The notes under the pieces: model-generated | What the model saw: only the letters and a program-made list of their open reading frames with translations | Told to the model about the DNA's origin: nothing | Databases searched by the model: none | Made by a program: the position numbers and the translations under genes | Assembly: GCF_001949145.1 (NCBI RefSeq) | Contig: NW_019091420.1 | Span: 627,768 to 687,767, forward strand | Source: Acanthaster planci | Lineage: Eukaryota > Echinodermata > Asteroidea > Valvatida > Acanthasteridae | Reading direction: 5' to 3' | DNA length: 60,000 nt | Part shown: positions 32,514 through 43,000 of the stretch, in pieces | How the letters are laid out: every line of letters begins with the position of its first letter | How positions within the stretch are numbered: the first letter of the stretch is position 1

Positions 32514-33121
32514 CAGTTGGGACAAAACGTTTACATACACCCAGTAGATCAAAAACAGTTTTCCTCATATTTCTCAACTTCACTCATTCCTACCAACTTT
32601 TCTTTTCACGAGGGCAGACAAGATTGGTCTCTACTTAATTAATGTACAGGGTGTATGCATCAAATAACAACACCCGGAGATATATACATAATCATACTTA
32701 CATTTACCCAAAAAAAAAATCAAAATTTCACATACTCCAACGCTAATATTTGGTTCCACTGTCTGTAGTTTTGGTCACATCTCATAGTCGCAGTGGACCA
32801 CTTTCTGAAGTGTTTTTGAACGACAGTAAGGGGTAGATATAAATGTTCAGAAAATGATTTTTCTGAAATAATACTCTTTCGAACCATAATAAATGTCTCC
32901 GAGTAGTTTCAATTGAAGTACATACTATGACCATTAACCCCAACAGTCCCAAATACTTAAATTTCAATATAATTTTACATACACCCTAGGGAGTTAGGGT
33001 TAAGTTGAGACACAATTTGTCTGACCTCGTAAAGAAAAAGTTGGGAAAACTATTTCAAACAGCGAAAAAATGAGGAAAACTGTTTTTCTACCAAGTGTAT
33101 GTGAACTTTTTGCCCCAACTG
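32514..33121. mobile_element. Tc1/mariner-type non-autonomous element
   Basis: The ends CAGTTGGGACAAAACG and (reverse complement of the right end) CAGTTGGGGCAAAAAG are inverted, followed on both sides by TTTACATACAC or TTCACATACAC, and the element is flanked by TA at 32512 and 33122. The similarity continues inwards for about 115-120 bases per side, including AAAACAGTTTTCCTCAT and GAGGxCAGACAA. CAGT-starting ends, TACATACAC and TA target duplication are hallmarks of Tc1-like elements of the Sleeping Beauty type. The interior has no transposase. A 70-bp TTAA element sits inside at 32934-33003. Confidence 0.85.
32934..33003 (-). mobile_element. 70-bp TTAA-bounded element, type A copy 2, nested in the Tc1-type element
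   Basis: The plus-strand ends are TTAACCCCAACAGTCCC and GGGAGTTAGGGTTAA. The reverse complement aligns end to end with 15161-15230 at equal length, sharing CCTAACxCC, TAGGGTGTATGTAAAAT and GGGACTGTTxGGGTTAA. It lies at the inner part of the right arm of the Tc1-type element, at a TTAA that is still uninterrupted in the left arm. Confidence 0.7.
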
Positions 33122-35992
33122 TATGTTGATTATTTAATGCACGTGGCTGAAAATCTGTACATGACTCAGTTTTGGTAAAGTGCGTGTGACTGCAACACGT
33201 ACACCAACTAGAGCAATACATTGCTATATGACCATTGCAAAGTCACATCAAGGCTTGATAAATGGCTACGCACACCACTTGTGTGGTAAAAACAAAGGAA
33301 AAAAAAACAAAAACCACTTGTTGCTAACGGATGTTAACTGAGCGACTAATGTCTATATTTATGAAGTCATGAAAGAAAACTGAAACTCGAAATCCGAACC
33401 CAACCCGCCGGGATTCTGTGGTTTCACAGAGATGTCATTTCCTTGGCAACAAAGCAAACAGATACTAGCAACGCCTTGGGTCTGAAAAAAATGCACATCC
33501 TCGCACCATAGCAACACGTATTTGTCAAAAAAAAAATTTACAAATTAGAAAACAGCACTGTGCATATAGGAAGTTCCGCTGGAATGAGAAACCCCTCTAA
33601 GCTTTGGTCATTATAAAAACAGATTAACCTGCCCTCAAATCCACCACAGTATTTAAGCTCAAAGCGTTATCTGCACCGTATTGCAAAGAGTTGCTTTATT
33701 GAGTCAACTATTTGTTTGCCAACTGCAACTTTTAATTACAAAAACGATGAAGCCAAGTGTCCCATCACACGTCACATTCACCACCTTTAATTTTCACAGA
33801 GCCAGTCTGCGGCACGCTGCCTCCGGTACTTTCAATTAAAGTTGGGGTTAAAAATTGCCCAGATCTTCCAGAGCCAGAAGGAAGGAAGGACGTTGGTGAC
33901 CAAATTAGGTGCTTAGAGAGAGGAAAAAAAACCCAAACAACTATGAACTGGTTTGTTTACACGATGGGTTCAAAACTTTATTTGGCGATTACGCACGCTA
34001 CACTCAAGGGATGTGGTCAGATCGGACGTCAGAGTGCATGCCCTACCCCATATGAGTCTGTATTCTACCCCACCTTGGGCAGAAACTGAGTATTTCCTGT
34101 TAGAGAGAGACAGAAAAAAAAAGAAAAAAAAAACCGAAGCACCCGAACTAACATTTCATGATACGCTTTTAGATTATCAGCAGGATATGCCATCCACCCT
34201 CCCACTCGCACTCATGCTTTCAGACATACCTAGTCGACCTCCAAACATATGAGCTGTAAATGTGAAGGTCGAGTTGTGGTGGTGCAATACGAGATGAGTT
34301 TTCCCCCCCTTTTTTTAGTAGTTGACGTGTGAGTTCGCAGAAGTACAGGACTTCATAATATTCATCACGTCACGTTCAAATCAGGCATATCCGGGCAATG
34401 AGGCAATTTCTTTTGGTTTGTTTTAGTAGTACTCTGCAGGTAGACATCTTTTTGTGTGAAAGCATCGTTTCATTGCTTAAAATCTATTTTCCTCGATCAA
34501 ATTGCTGTATTTTTTTCAACTCCGTCTGTCACAGAAAAATTATGGGCAGAGGGTCGCTGTCCGCTTTTGTGCCTGTCTCCAGATGTCCCAAAATCTAATG
34601 AAGTGAAATTTCTACNNNNNNNNNNNNNNNNNNNNNNNNNNNNNNNNNNNNNNNNNNNNNNNNNNNNNNNNNNNNNNNNNNNNNNNNNNNNNNNNNNNNN
34701 NNNNNNNNNNNNNNNNNNNNNNNNNNNNNNNNNNNNNNNNNNNNNNNNNNNNNNNNNNNNNNNNNNNNNTACCTTGCTGCATATGAGTACACTTCATGGA
34801 ACACTGGTTTATATTTTAAATTTTGCACTCCCTTACCCCCACCCCCACAAAAAAAACTGTCATTATCTTCACAGCAGAATAGTACCAACCGATATTCTTG
34901 TATCCATACCGACCTTTTCAAAAAGGAAAGTATCAGCAAAAAGTCTGACTCCTTTCAGATGTAGGACAAGATTTAAACAGGCAGGAATAGCATCCCTGAT
35001 GACCTGCTCTCAATCTCAGGGGACCTGAGAAAGAAAAATAATCACTTCTCTCTTTCGTTTTTGCATTTCCACCACCTGTTCAAACCTAAGGAATGCCCCC
35101 CCCCCCCATTTTCCCCTGTTGGGAGAGCTAACGAGATCCCCCTAGTTTCTGTACAAGAAAAATGGAAAGAACATTATTATAAATTTCACCATGGTTGTTA
35201 GCCCCGTGTGCATTCCAAGCATCTGTGGGAAGAAATTGAAAAGCTCACCCGGGTTCCTATCCAGTGGAAGTAAATTAAAGCAGGAATCCGTTATTAAAGG
35301 TTATTAATACCAGGAACTACCAACTGATCCATCTGAGTGCCAAGTTCTCTTTGTCAGTGTCAAGCTGTGACATTTCCGACCGCACCTTTTCTTAATAGAT
35401 GCTTCTGAAAAGCAGAAAATCTGGGGCCGAGTCACTTGTGTAAGGACTACCCTAATGTCACTTTAACATTTTGATGTGGATTTACCCACTTATTTGGACG
35501 AAGATTAATCCTGGTGGTTTTCAGTCTTGGATTAAGGAGAGGAACATATTAATAGCATTTTTGACAGTGATTCAGACACGACTCCAATTAAATCTTAGCA
35601 CCAACTCTGAGAGACTCTTTTTGTACTTCTTGGCTTGTTAATGATGCAAGGGCTGTTTTCATTCAATCACCATAGGGCTTTACCATTAGTGTGACAAACA
35701 CTGAAATAATTTCTACAAACATCAATAGCTTCAATCATCATCGACTGTCCTTGGCCTTTACAAAGAAATGCGGTTCTGAAACGGATGGTGAAAATGTTCT
35801 TCTCCAAGTTCACACAATGCTCAAGGAAATTCAGCAGTTTGAACTTGATACTAGATTGCTGTTTTGAAAGATGTATGTAGTTTTGCATTTTTTACTTTTT
35901 TAGACATATTGTGGAACTTTGTCTGGGCTTTTTGACACTGCAAGAGTTGTTTTGTTCAGAGCTAGAATTAAGTGAGCTGGGTGTGTTAGTTG
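33122..35992. other. Intergenic DNA, no gene seen
   Basis: AT-rich sequence with A- and T-runs and no convincing open frame. It must contain the 3' end of the minus-strand zinc-finger gene, but I saw no clear polyadenylation signal (TTTATT on the plus strand) within about 1.5 kb of the stop codon. Confidence 0.45.
34616..34769. other. Assembly gap (154 N)
   Basis: Run of N in intergenic DNA. The flanks AAATTTCTAC and TACCTTGCTG show no shared repeat. Confidence 0.98.
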
Positions 35993-37990
35993 TTACGTTG
36001 CACTGGTCAACTTTGTCGTCTCTTCTCGCGTACTGATTGTGTTTTCAGAGATACACTTTGTATTTTGCTCATTTGGGTTGTTTATCGTTTTTACAGTTGT
36101 GGTGTCTGCAGGTGGGGTGACTACTCTGGGAAGGCTGGATTTTAGTTCCAATTCAGGATCCAATGAAGTACCTGACTGGGCAAGGGACACCATGGTAGGA
36201 AGCTGGTTGTTTGCCTTGTCAGAGCTTGATGTGAGCCGTGCTGTCTGGGCATCCATCTCCGCCTCCTTCTCATGCGTCCTGCGGTGCCGGTTGACGTGGT
36301 GTGAGCGGGCGAAGGCGGCCCCGCAGTCGCGGCAGCGGTAGGGCTTTTCGCCGCTGTGAGTGCGCTGGTGGATCACCAGGTGGTGCTTGCGGCTGAAGGT
36401 GTCGCCGCACTCGGAGCAGATGTAGGGTTTCTCGCCTGTGTGGGTACGGCGGTGGTTGGTCAAGACGCACTTGCGGGCGAAGGCGGCGCCGCAGTGCTCG
36501 CAGTGGAAGGGCCGTTCTCCGTTGTGGGCCCGCATGTGACGTACGACGTGGTGGCGGTGCTTGAACGTCGAGGAGCAGTGCTCGCAGGCATAAGGCTTCT
36601 CCACCTTCGGCGCAGCGCTCTTGGACGAGGTTGGTCCCCTGCCTGGGTGCCGATAAGTCGGTGAGGAGGGCACGCTGCCCTGATAGCTGACCTCTGAGGT
36701 TGAGGATCGGCCTGACTCTGAATCCGGAGCGGTTCTGGCTTGCAGGTGCTGTGGGGCATACACGTCGCTGTTCTGGGTCACGTGCAGGACCCATTGACTC
36801 ACGAACTCTGTGCTTGGAAGTACGGGCACGAGATTGCCTGGTTGGTTAGCGTTGCTGACTTCAGGGGATCCTACTGCATGGTGAGCAAGTTGGTGCATTG
36901 CGGAAGGGCTTGCCAGTCTTTGTTTCTGATCTAAGTTCGAAGTGAACCCGACAAAATTGAGCTTCCTGTCACTCATGTCAGGTGCTGGCATTCTGCAGAG
37001 GCCTGCTTCTGGCATGGGAATCTCCTGTTTTGCTGCCTCAAGATGAGTCGGAGAAGGTTCTTCTTTCAGGGTCATGCAAAGCCGTTCCTGATCCACCGAG
37101 GCCTGTTGGGTCGGCAAAGGTCTGTCCTGGCTGCAACTGCTGGAATCTCCACCAGAAGGAGCCAGCAGATTCTCGGGATTCCCCACCCCTTGTACTTTGG
37201 GTCTCTTGGTGCTGAGATCCAGGACATGGTAGTTGATGTGACGCTTCTTAAGAGGTCCCCTCTGTCGCTCAATTTCGGACAGATTGGAGGGCTTTCTCTG
37301 ATTCTGTCCAGAACTAATAGCACTTCCTTCTGCCCTCGAGGGTTCGTTCACAGCACTAACAGGCGTGTATGGCAAGAGAGGCTTACGGTATTCTCGGAAG
37401 GCACTCTGAACTGATTGTTCTTCCTCGGGCAACAAATGGCCAGAATTGCACTTGAAACTTGATGGTCTTTGAAGTTGGTGGGAAGGCGTCGTGGTCTCTT
37501 CAGAGAGGTGACTCTTTGGTCCAACTCTGAGGTTTTCTGACTCGGTGTGTTTCCAGAATTTCCTTGGTATGGATTTGCTTTGCGGAGGCATTGGCATTTC
37601 ACTGTGTTCAACCCTGATGTCACAAACTGGTTTCTTCTCTGGCAGGTCCGAGGTGCCGCCCATAGCATTCTCACCAGGTCTGGCAACCCCCTCGGGCTCT
37701 GTAGCATCATGTGCATCGCTTGGTGCGTCACCTATCCGGAGGACCCCGGGGCCTTTGGCCGGAGGTTGCCATTCTGACTGGACCAGGCTATCCCGGACTG
37801 GCTGAAGCGGGAAGACTTGGGTGCCTGGTGTCTTGGACCACTGGATTTTGGCCGGGTTGGATGTGGGGCTGACGCACGCCTCCATGGCCTCGGAAGAGCT
37901 GGACATGATGGCTGAGCAGTTGGAATGATGTGTGTCTTTCATCGCAGGAGTTTTTGCTGGGAGTTCGTTCTCATGTAAAGACTTCGTTTT
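35993..37990 (-). CDS. C2H2 zinc-finger protein (four fingers), probable terminal exon
   Basis: A single long minus-strand frame encodes 649 residues from the ATG at 37942. Residues about 1-450 are low-complexity, Ser/Pro/Glu-rich and without a recognised domain. Residues about 451-557 hold four tandem C2H2 fingers (YACEHCSSTFKH, FHCEHCGAAFARK, YICSECGDTFSRK, YRCRDCGAAFARS) joined by NGERPF, TGEKPY and SGEKPY linkers. A Ser/Thr-rich tail of about 90 residues follows. This predicts sequence-specific DNA binding in the nucleus. Sixteen further codons are open upstream of the ATG to a good acceptor (CTTCTTTCAG, exon from 37990), so the true start may be in an earlier, unidentified exon. I cannot name an orthologue: short C2H2 arrays are too common. 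Confidence 0.85.
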   Translation of the reverse strand, partial: KTKSLHENELPAKTPAMKDTHHSNCSAIMSSSSEAMEACVSPTSNPAKIQWSKTPGTQVFPLQPVRDSLVQSEWQPPAKGPGVLRIGDAPSDAHDATEPEGVARPGENAMGGTSDLPEKKPVCDIRVEHSEMPMPPQSKSIPRKFWKHTESENLRVGPKSHLSEETTTPSHQLQRPSSFKCNSGHLLPEEEQSVQSAFREYRKPLLPYTPVSAVNEPSRAEGSAISSGQNQRKPSNLSEIERQRGPLKKRHINYHVLDLSTKRPKVQGVGNPENLLAPSGGDSSSCSQDRPLPTQQASVDQERLCMTLKEEPSPTHLEAAKQEIPMPEAGLCRMPAPDMSDRKLNFVGFTSNLDQKQRLASPSAMHQLAHHAVGSPEVSNANQPGNLVPVLPSTEFVSQWVLHVTQNSDVYAPQHLQARTAPDSESGRSSTSEVSYQGSVPSSPTYRHPGRGPTSSKSAAPKVEKPYACEHCSSTFKHRHHVVRHMRAHNGERPFHCEHCGAAFARKCVLTNHRRTHTGEKPYICSECGDTFSRKHHLVIHQRTHSGEKPYRCRDCGAAFARSHHVNRHRRTHEKEAEMDAQTARLTSSSDKANNQLPTMVSLAQSGTSLDPELELKSSLPRVVTPPADTTTVKTINNPNEQNTKCISENTISTREETTKLTSAT

Positions 37991-39399
37991 CTGAAAGAAG
38001 CGGACACATACGAGAAAAAAGTTTGATTTGTCAAATCAAATCAACTTCAAGAGAACTGAGGAAAGGAGAAGTGATTGACGCTAAAGAGACAAACCTGTGA
38101 CCTCTGTGACTCAGCACCTGGCCTTTTTCCAAACCTCGGCTTCCTCCCCGCCTCTTGCCTCATCTCGATCTTCACACCATTTTCAAATGTTTCCGGACAG
38201 AGCCAAAATGAACATACCTCAATCTACGTGGCCTTTCATGAGCCATAGTTGATGTTTTTGCGGCAGAGAATTAAATTAAATTGAGCTAGATGACCTCCAC
38301 TTAAGATGCCTATAATGCAGGATACCAAACCCTGAAGCTCCAGACAGTGACAAGGGCGAGGTTTGAAAAAAGCTGCTTGAGACCGGAGAATGCACAGCGT
38401 CCCGGTGGCAGTATTTTTTATTACACAATGAGAAAATGGTTTAATGCCAGTCTGAGGACGACAGTATAGTTTTCGTGTCTCGTAGCAGCGTCCCCTGCTA
38501 CGATATTTTGAACTTGCTTCCTTAAAAAAAATCATACAGCGGCAAGATTAAGCCTTAGGCCGTGTACGAATCACTTGGCCATACGGCTTGAAATTACACA
38601 TGAGTTTATGGTAGAAATAGTTCGTTTTCAAAATTTACAAGAAGAACACAGCCTAACCCTTCATATTGTTTTCATTGAGCACGCTCGTTTTCTACTCTTC
38701 GCCTCAGATCAGTGGAAAGGTGTGACAAGAAGCACAAACTTTTAATAAGTAAAAGTGGAAGCTTCAAATCGGGGATTATGAACGAATTGGCTTCGCTCGT
38801 TCATAACGCTTTCAAGATTCCAACATGTCCTACATCTTAACTTGGAGACCTCAATTACTAGTAACCTTCTGCAGTTTTAGGAATTATTATGGTTTTTTTG
38901 CTATACACATTTGGAGAAAATGAGTTTGGTTTGGTTTTTGTTTAAAAAGATCTAATAAAAACATTTCATACAAGTGAATGACATTTTGCCGTTGATTCCA
39001 AAACTTTATTGTTCGAATCCTGAAAGCTTGTTGCTTTTCAAGAACGTTTTAATAACCTCTTCATTTTCTGTCGTAATCCGCATCGGTGAAACAGGTGCTG
39101 TGGTAGTTTCAATTTTCTTGCATAAAATTTCCCTTTCCTCCGTTAAAATTTCTAAATAAATAGCATGACAACTTTTTCCAACATTTACGTTTGATACAAT
39201 AAAAAATACACGGTCACAATACGAATTGCACATTATTTGCTTATTAAAATCTTATATTATAGTAATATTAATGAATAAAAGATAATCCCCTCTCAAGGTT
39301 ATTTAATAGCCACGTATTTTCTTAAAAACGTATAACTTTCAGATTAAAAGTATATTTAGCGTTGGCCTTAATTTTGAGGAAGAAAAGTCTCCTAGCTAC

Positions 39400-39600
39400 A
39401 ACGGCAAAGTTAGTGACAATGTCTGAGCGGTCCATACGCGAGCCTCCCTTGCTTTCGATCGAGTCCCACTGCACCGCAGACAACCCGCCGGGGTCGCGCG
39501 CAGCGATCGTTCCACCGCACTCACTCCTGAAGTTTCCTGATGAAAATTCGCATTTCGACAGCGGCACACTTAACGACAGCTATATCTACACGTAGGTGAT
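39400..39600. promoter_or_regulatory. CpG-rich island, possible promoter or first exon
   Basis: This short stretch is conspicuously CpG-rich (CGGGGTCGCGCGCAGCGATCG) in AT-rich surroundings. Both strands have open frames; the plus one starts MSERSIREPPLLSIE at 39420. On the minus strand a donor-like GTGAGT lies at 39519-39524. It could be the 5' end of the zinc-finger gene 1.4 kb away. No homology supports a protein on either strand. Confidence 0.3.
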
Positions 39601-40099
39601 AATCGGTGATAATTTGACAATCTGGTTCGAATTTGCACCAGTTGTAATCAGTGTAAGGTCAAAGAAAAAAAAATCGAAACACTACTACTGTCTCCCTCAT
39701 GCAGAAAACAAATTATGTGTCCTGAACGCAATCTCGCCATTTCGTCGTCGAACGCTTTGCATCACTCAAATAAATAATCCTGACAAAATAAAAGGGCAAA
39801 TCTTCATGAATTCATCACCAAAAATTGCTCGATCTAGCTGCTACAACGAGCAAAATATCTTTCGTCCATTAAACCGATCCGCCAAAAATTCGCACTCACT
39901 GACACAGTCACGATGATTCATCTAAAAAAAATTCCCTCGCGATTACTAGCCAAGAAAAATATTTGGGGTTTGGTGGGTAAATCCAAAATTTGGATTTCTG
40001 ACAAGAGAAAGAAAAGGTACCACTTACTAGATCGCTGCCTTGGAAATCCGCGCTAACTCGACCGACTCGGGGTTGCGAATGTTAGGTAGCCCAGGCAAT

Positions 40100-43000
40100 G
40101 AACCCGAGTATATATATATATATAAATACAGACCATAACCTGCCGGCAATGACCGAAACTTTATGAATGAAATCCAGCCTCAATGAAACGAACGTCTGCA
40201 CAATGCAGGCCCCTGTAAACCGATATTGCACGCGTCGTCGATGAAAATCTACAGAAGTGAGTAGGCGGCTGTTTGCTTTGACAACTAGCCCCGCATCCAA
40301 GGGCGCTGAGCGGTTGGGTCCACGAACTACGTACGTACACCGTGTACGTGAGAGACCGTCTCTCCGCACGATCATCGGCCAGTGCATTTTGTGAGCGTAT
40401 TATGTCGCATTTTTGGCCTTTTCCTCTCAAAGGCTATTTTTAAACCACCTTTTTAAGCGCCCCCGTCGTTAATTGGTCGGCTTTCATTTTCATTTCAATG
40501 CACCGCTCTCATTGGCATTTGCATGTCGTTGTCATAGGGATATGGTGGCTTTTTTTTGGCACTGCTCTTTGACGGAGAGAAATCTGGCTTTTTCGGCCTT
40601 TTCTGGTCTCTTTTTGTTTCGGAGGTTTTGTGTCTTCCCAGATGCCTCCCCCACGCTTTGAACACACAAATTTGACACCACATGTCTCCATAAAGAAAAT
40701 GTGAATATCTTACATTTGTCATTTTCGCCCTGAGGGAAAATAGTTTGAATTCGTGTCGCGTGGCCTTTTATCATTAAAGAAACCGACCTCGGCCGCTTTG
40801 TTTCCCTTTTCGAAGACCTTACAAATCACCTTTCTTTTACAATTACCAAATGGTCATTCCATTTTGAATTTAAAAAGCAACGATGCGCCACAGTAGGCTT
40901 TTGTGAGAATGTTCGACAGATTTTTTTTCGAGCGATTGTTAAGCTGTGTAACGTTGACCGCTCCATTTGCTCTTTAAACTCAAACTAAGATTTTGGAGAA
41001 ATATTGTTTAAATGTTCCAGTGGAATTCTTCGGATTTTTCTGACAATGCATTAATACTTTGTTTAAATAAAGGCATGGTACAAAAAAAATGTTGCGCGGT
41101 CATGTATTTAGACTTCGCCCCTGGTGCGCGCGGTATCAAGAAATGTAATACACAAAAGAGAACTGAAAATATTGCCCCGAACGTCATGGGACAAATTGTA
41201 TTTGCATGATAAAAGAGCAACTGGTATGTGGGGAATGCGGAATTGTCCTTCTGGGAAGAATGTCGCCGGCCGGCACAAAGCAGAGATGAGAGGGGTGGGT
41301 AGCCGTACAAGTCGGCACTGATCCACTGGAATGTACGCCGACGGCTTTTGGGCCGGGCCGTGCTGGCTGTTTTGTGACCTCGTATGAGTCTAGCCACTCC
41401 AATATGACAATAGCAAAACAATTATGTATTGTGACATCATACCGAGAGGTTAGCCGGTCAGGTTCTTCCGTTGGGTGCGACCGTTTTCCGGGTCAGCTTC
41501 GTTACAGAAATAGCCAACAAGTTTAGTTTCTGTTCACCCACCCCATACTCTATTATTATGCTCACACAATGCGGAATACATCGTCATTATAAGGCGGGAA
41601 AATTCAATATTTCGACTCTTTCGGGAAGTATTTTTTTCATGATCAGCGAACAGGCATTTTCATTGAAAGATCTAACAATATTTTGGAAAGGGAGGGGTGG
41701 CGGTTTCCCCTGGGACATCATTTTATAAAAAGCACCACTTTTAGAAACGGTGCTGCGCTAGTTTGAGGATTCCTTTGCGTATGAAAACAACCAGACAAAC
41801 GTTGCTAGAAAGGCAAATCCAATTTTGCCTGCCCCACTGGAACACTGAAAAAAAAAAAACTATTTCAAAACTGTTGGTGTTACTTTTAACACCCTCCAGT
41901 GCGCTGTAATACTTGTAACATATTCTAGTGTGGCCATCTGATAACACCAAGAAGTGCTGAGTTTAACACCAGATCGTTTGTAGTGAACCCGGATAATCAA
42001 AATTGGAGGTCAGTGGAGTAAGACTTCGGCATAATTAAGGACCAACCACAACCTTGTAGCTTAGTTGATCTCTCGACCATTCCAGCTTCAATGGCAATTT
42101 TGAATGTGGTTGGTTTTCATTTTTAATCCAAACCACCTGGTTCTTTGAAACACAGATTAACTGCAAAAATGATTACAGTACACATGCTTTTTTCGTATGT
42201 TCGCCCATGATCCGGAACTGTCTCACGGATATGGGCAAAACCTTTCTGCGTATACAGCATGCAATTAGGTTTACTAAACTTCCCCCCCCAAAAAAAAATA
42301 TACCTTTCTCGCGGGATTGTTTTCTAACAAGGAAACTTCATTTGGTCAAATAAATATGGTGACTGTTGACTTTATACCAGAGGACACCGGAGTTTTTGAG
42401 TTTTTACTGTTTTGCTCTTCCCTGCGACAGCTACAGCCGCAAAATAACCGAAAATTTCGCCGAACTGCCAGTGGTCAATGTTTAGGCGATTTCCAGAATT
42501 GTTGCCAAATAATACCGACATGGCAACTGGTGTTAAAACATATCTTGAACAAGCCTTGAGACACTATACGTAAATTCTTAATTTAATCATTGATCCGGAC
42601 ACACTTGTGCATTGTAACTACCCTTATGGCCACTTATGTACAATCGGATAAGACCTTTTTCTTTCTTTTTTCTTCAGGCCAGTGGATTTCCTTTCGATTT
42701 GATGGTATCGATGTAAGTTCTGCTTGCTTTCCTTTTAAGGAAAGACGTCACTTTGATGTTTGCTTTACAGAGTGAGTCAAAGTTTCCTCTCAAAATCTGC
42801 TATCAGAACTGCTGCATGGTGCTACCCAACATTTGAAGACGGATTTTAGTCCTTATCCATTCAGAACTCATTTTATGTACCGGTGAGCTTTTTTCACATT
42901 CTGAAATAACAATTTTTTTTTTCTTTACTGCAGGAATTTTGTTCACCCTCGGCATTAAAAACACCTTGCTTGAAACAAATGCCCCCATGTGACTTTGTTT

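Noticed and set aside
36270-36794. 174-codon frame opposite or shifted to the zinc fingers
   Set aside because: Shadow of the C2H2 repeat; Arg/Pro-rich composition is typical of an out-of-frame finger array.
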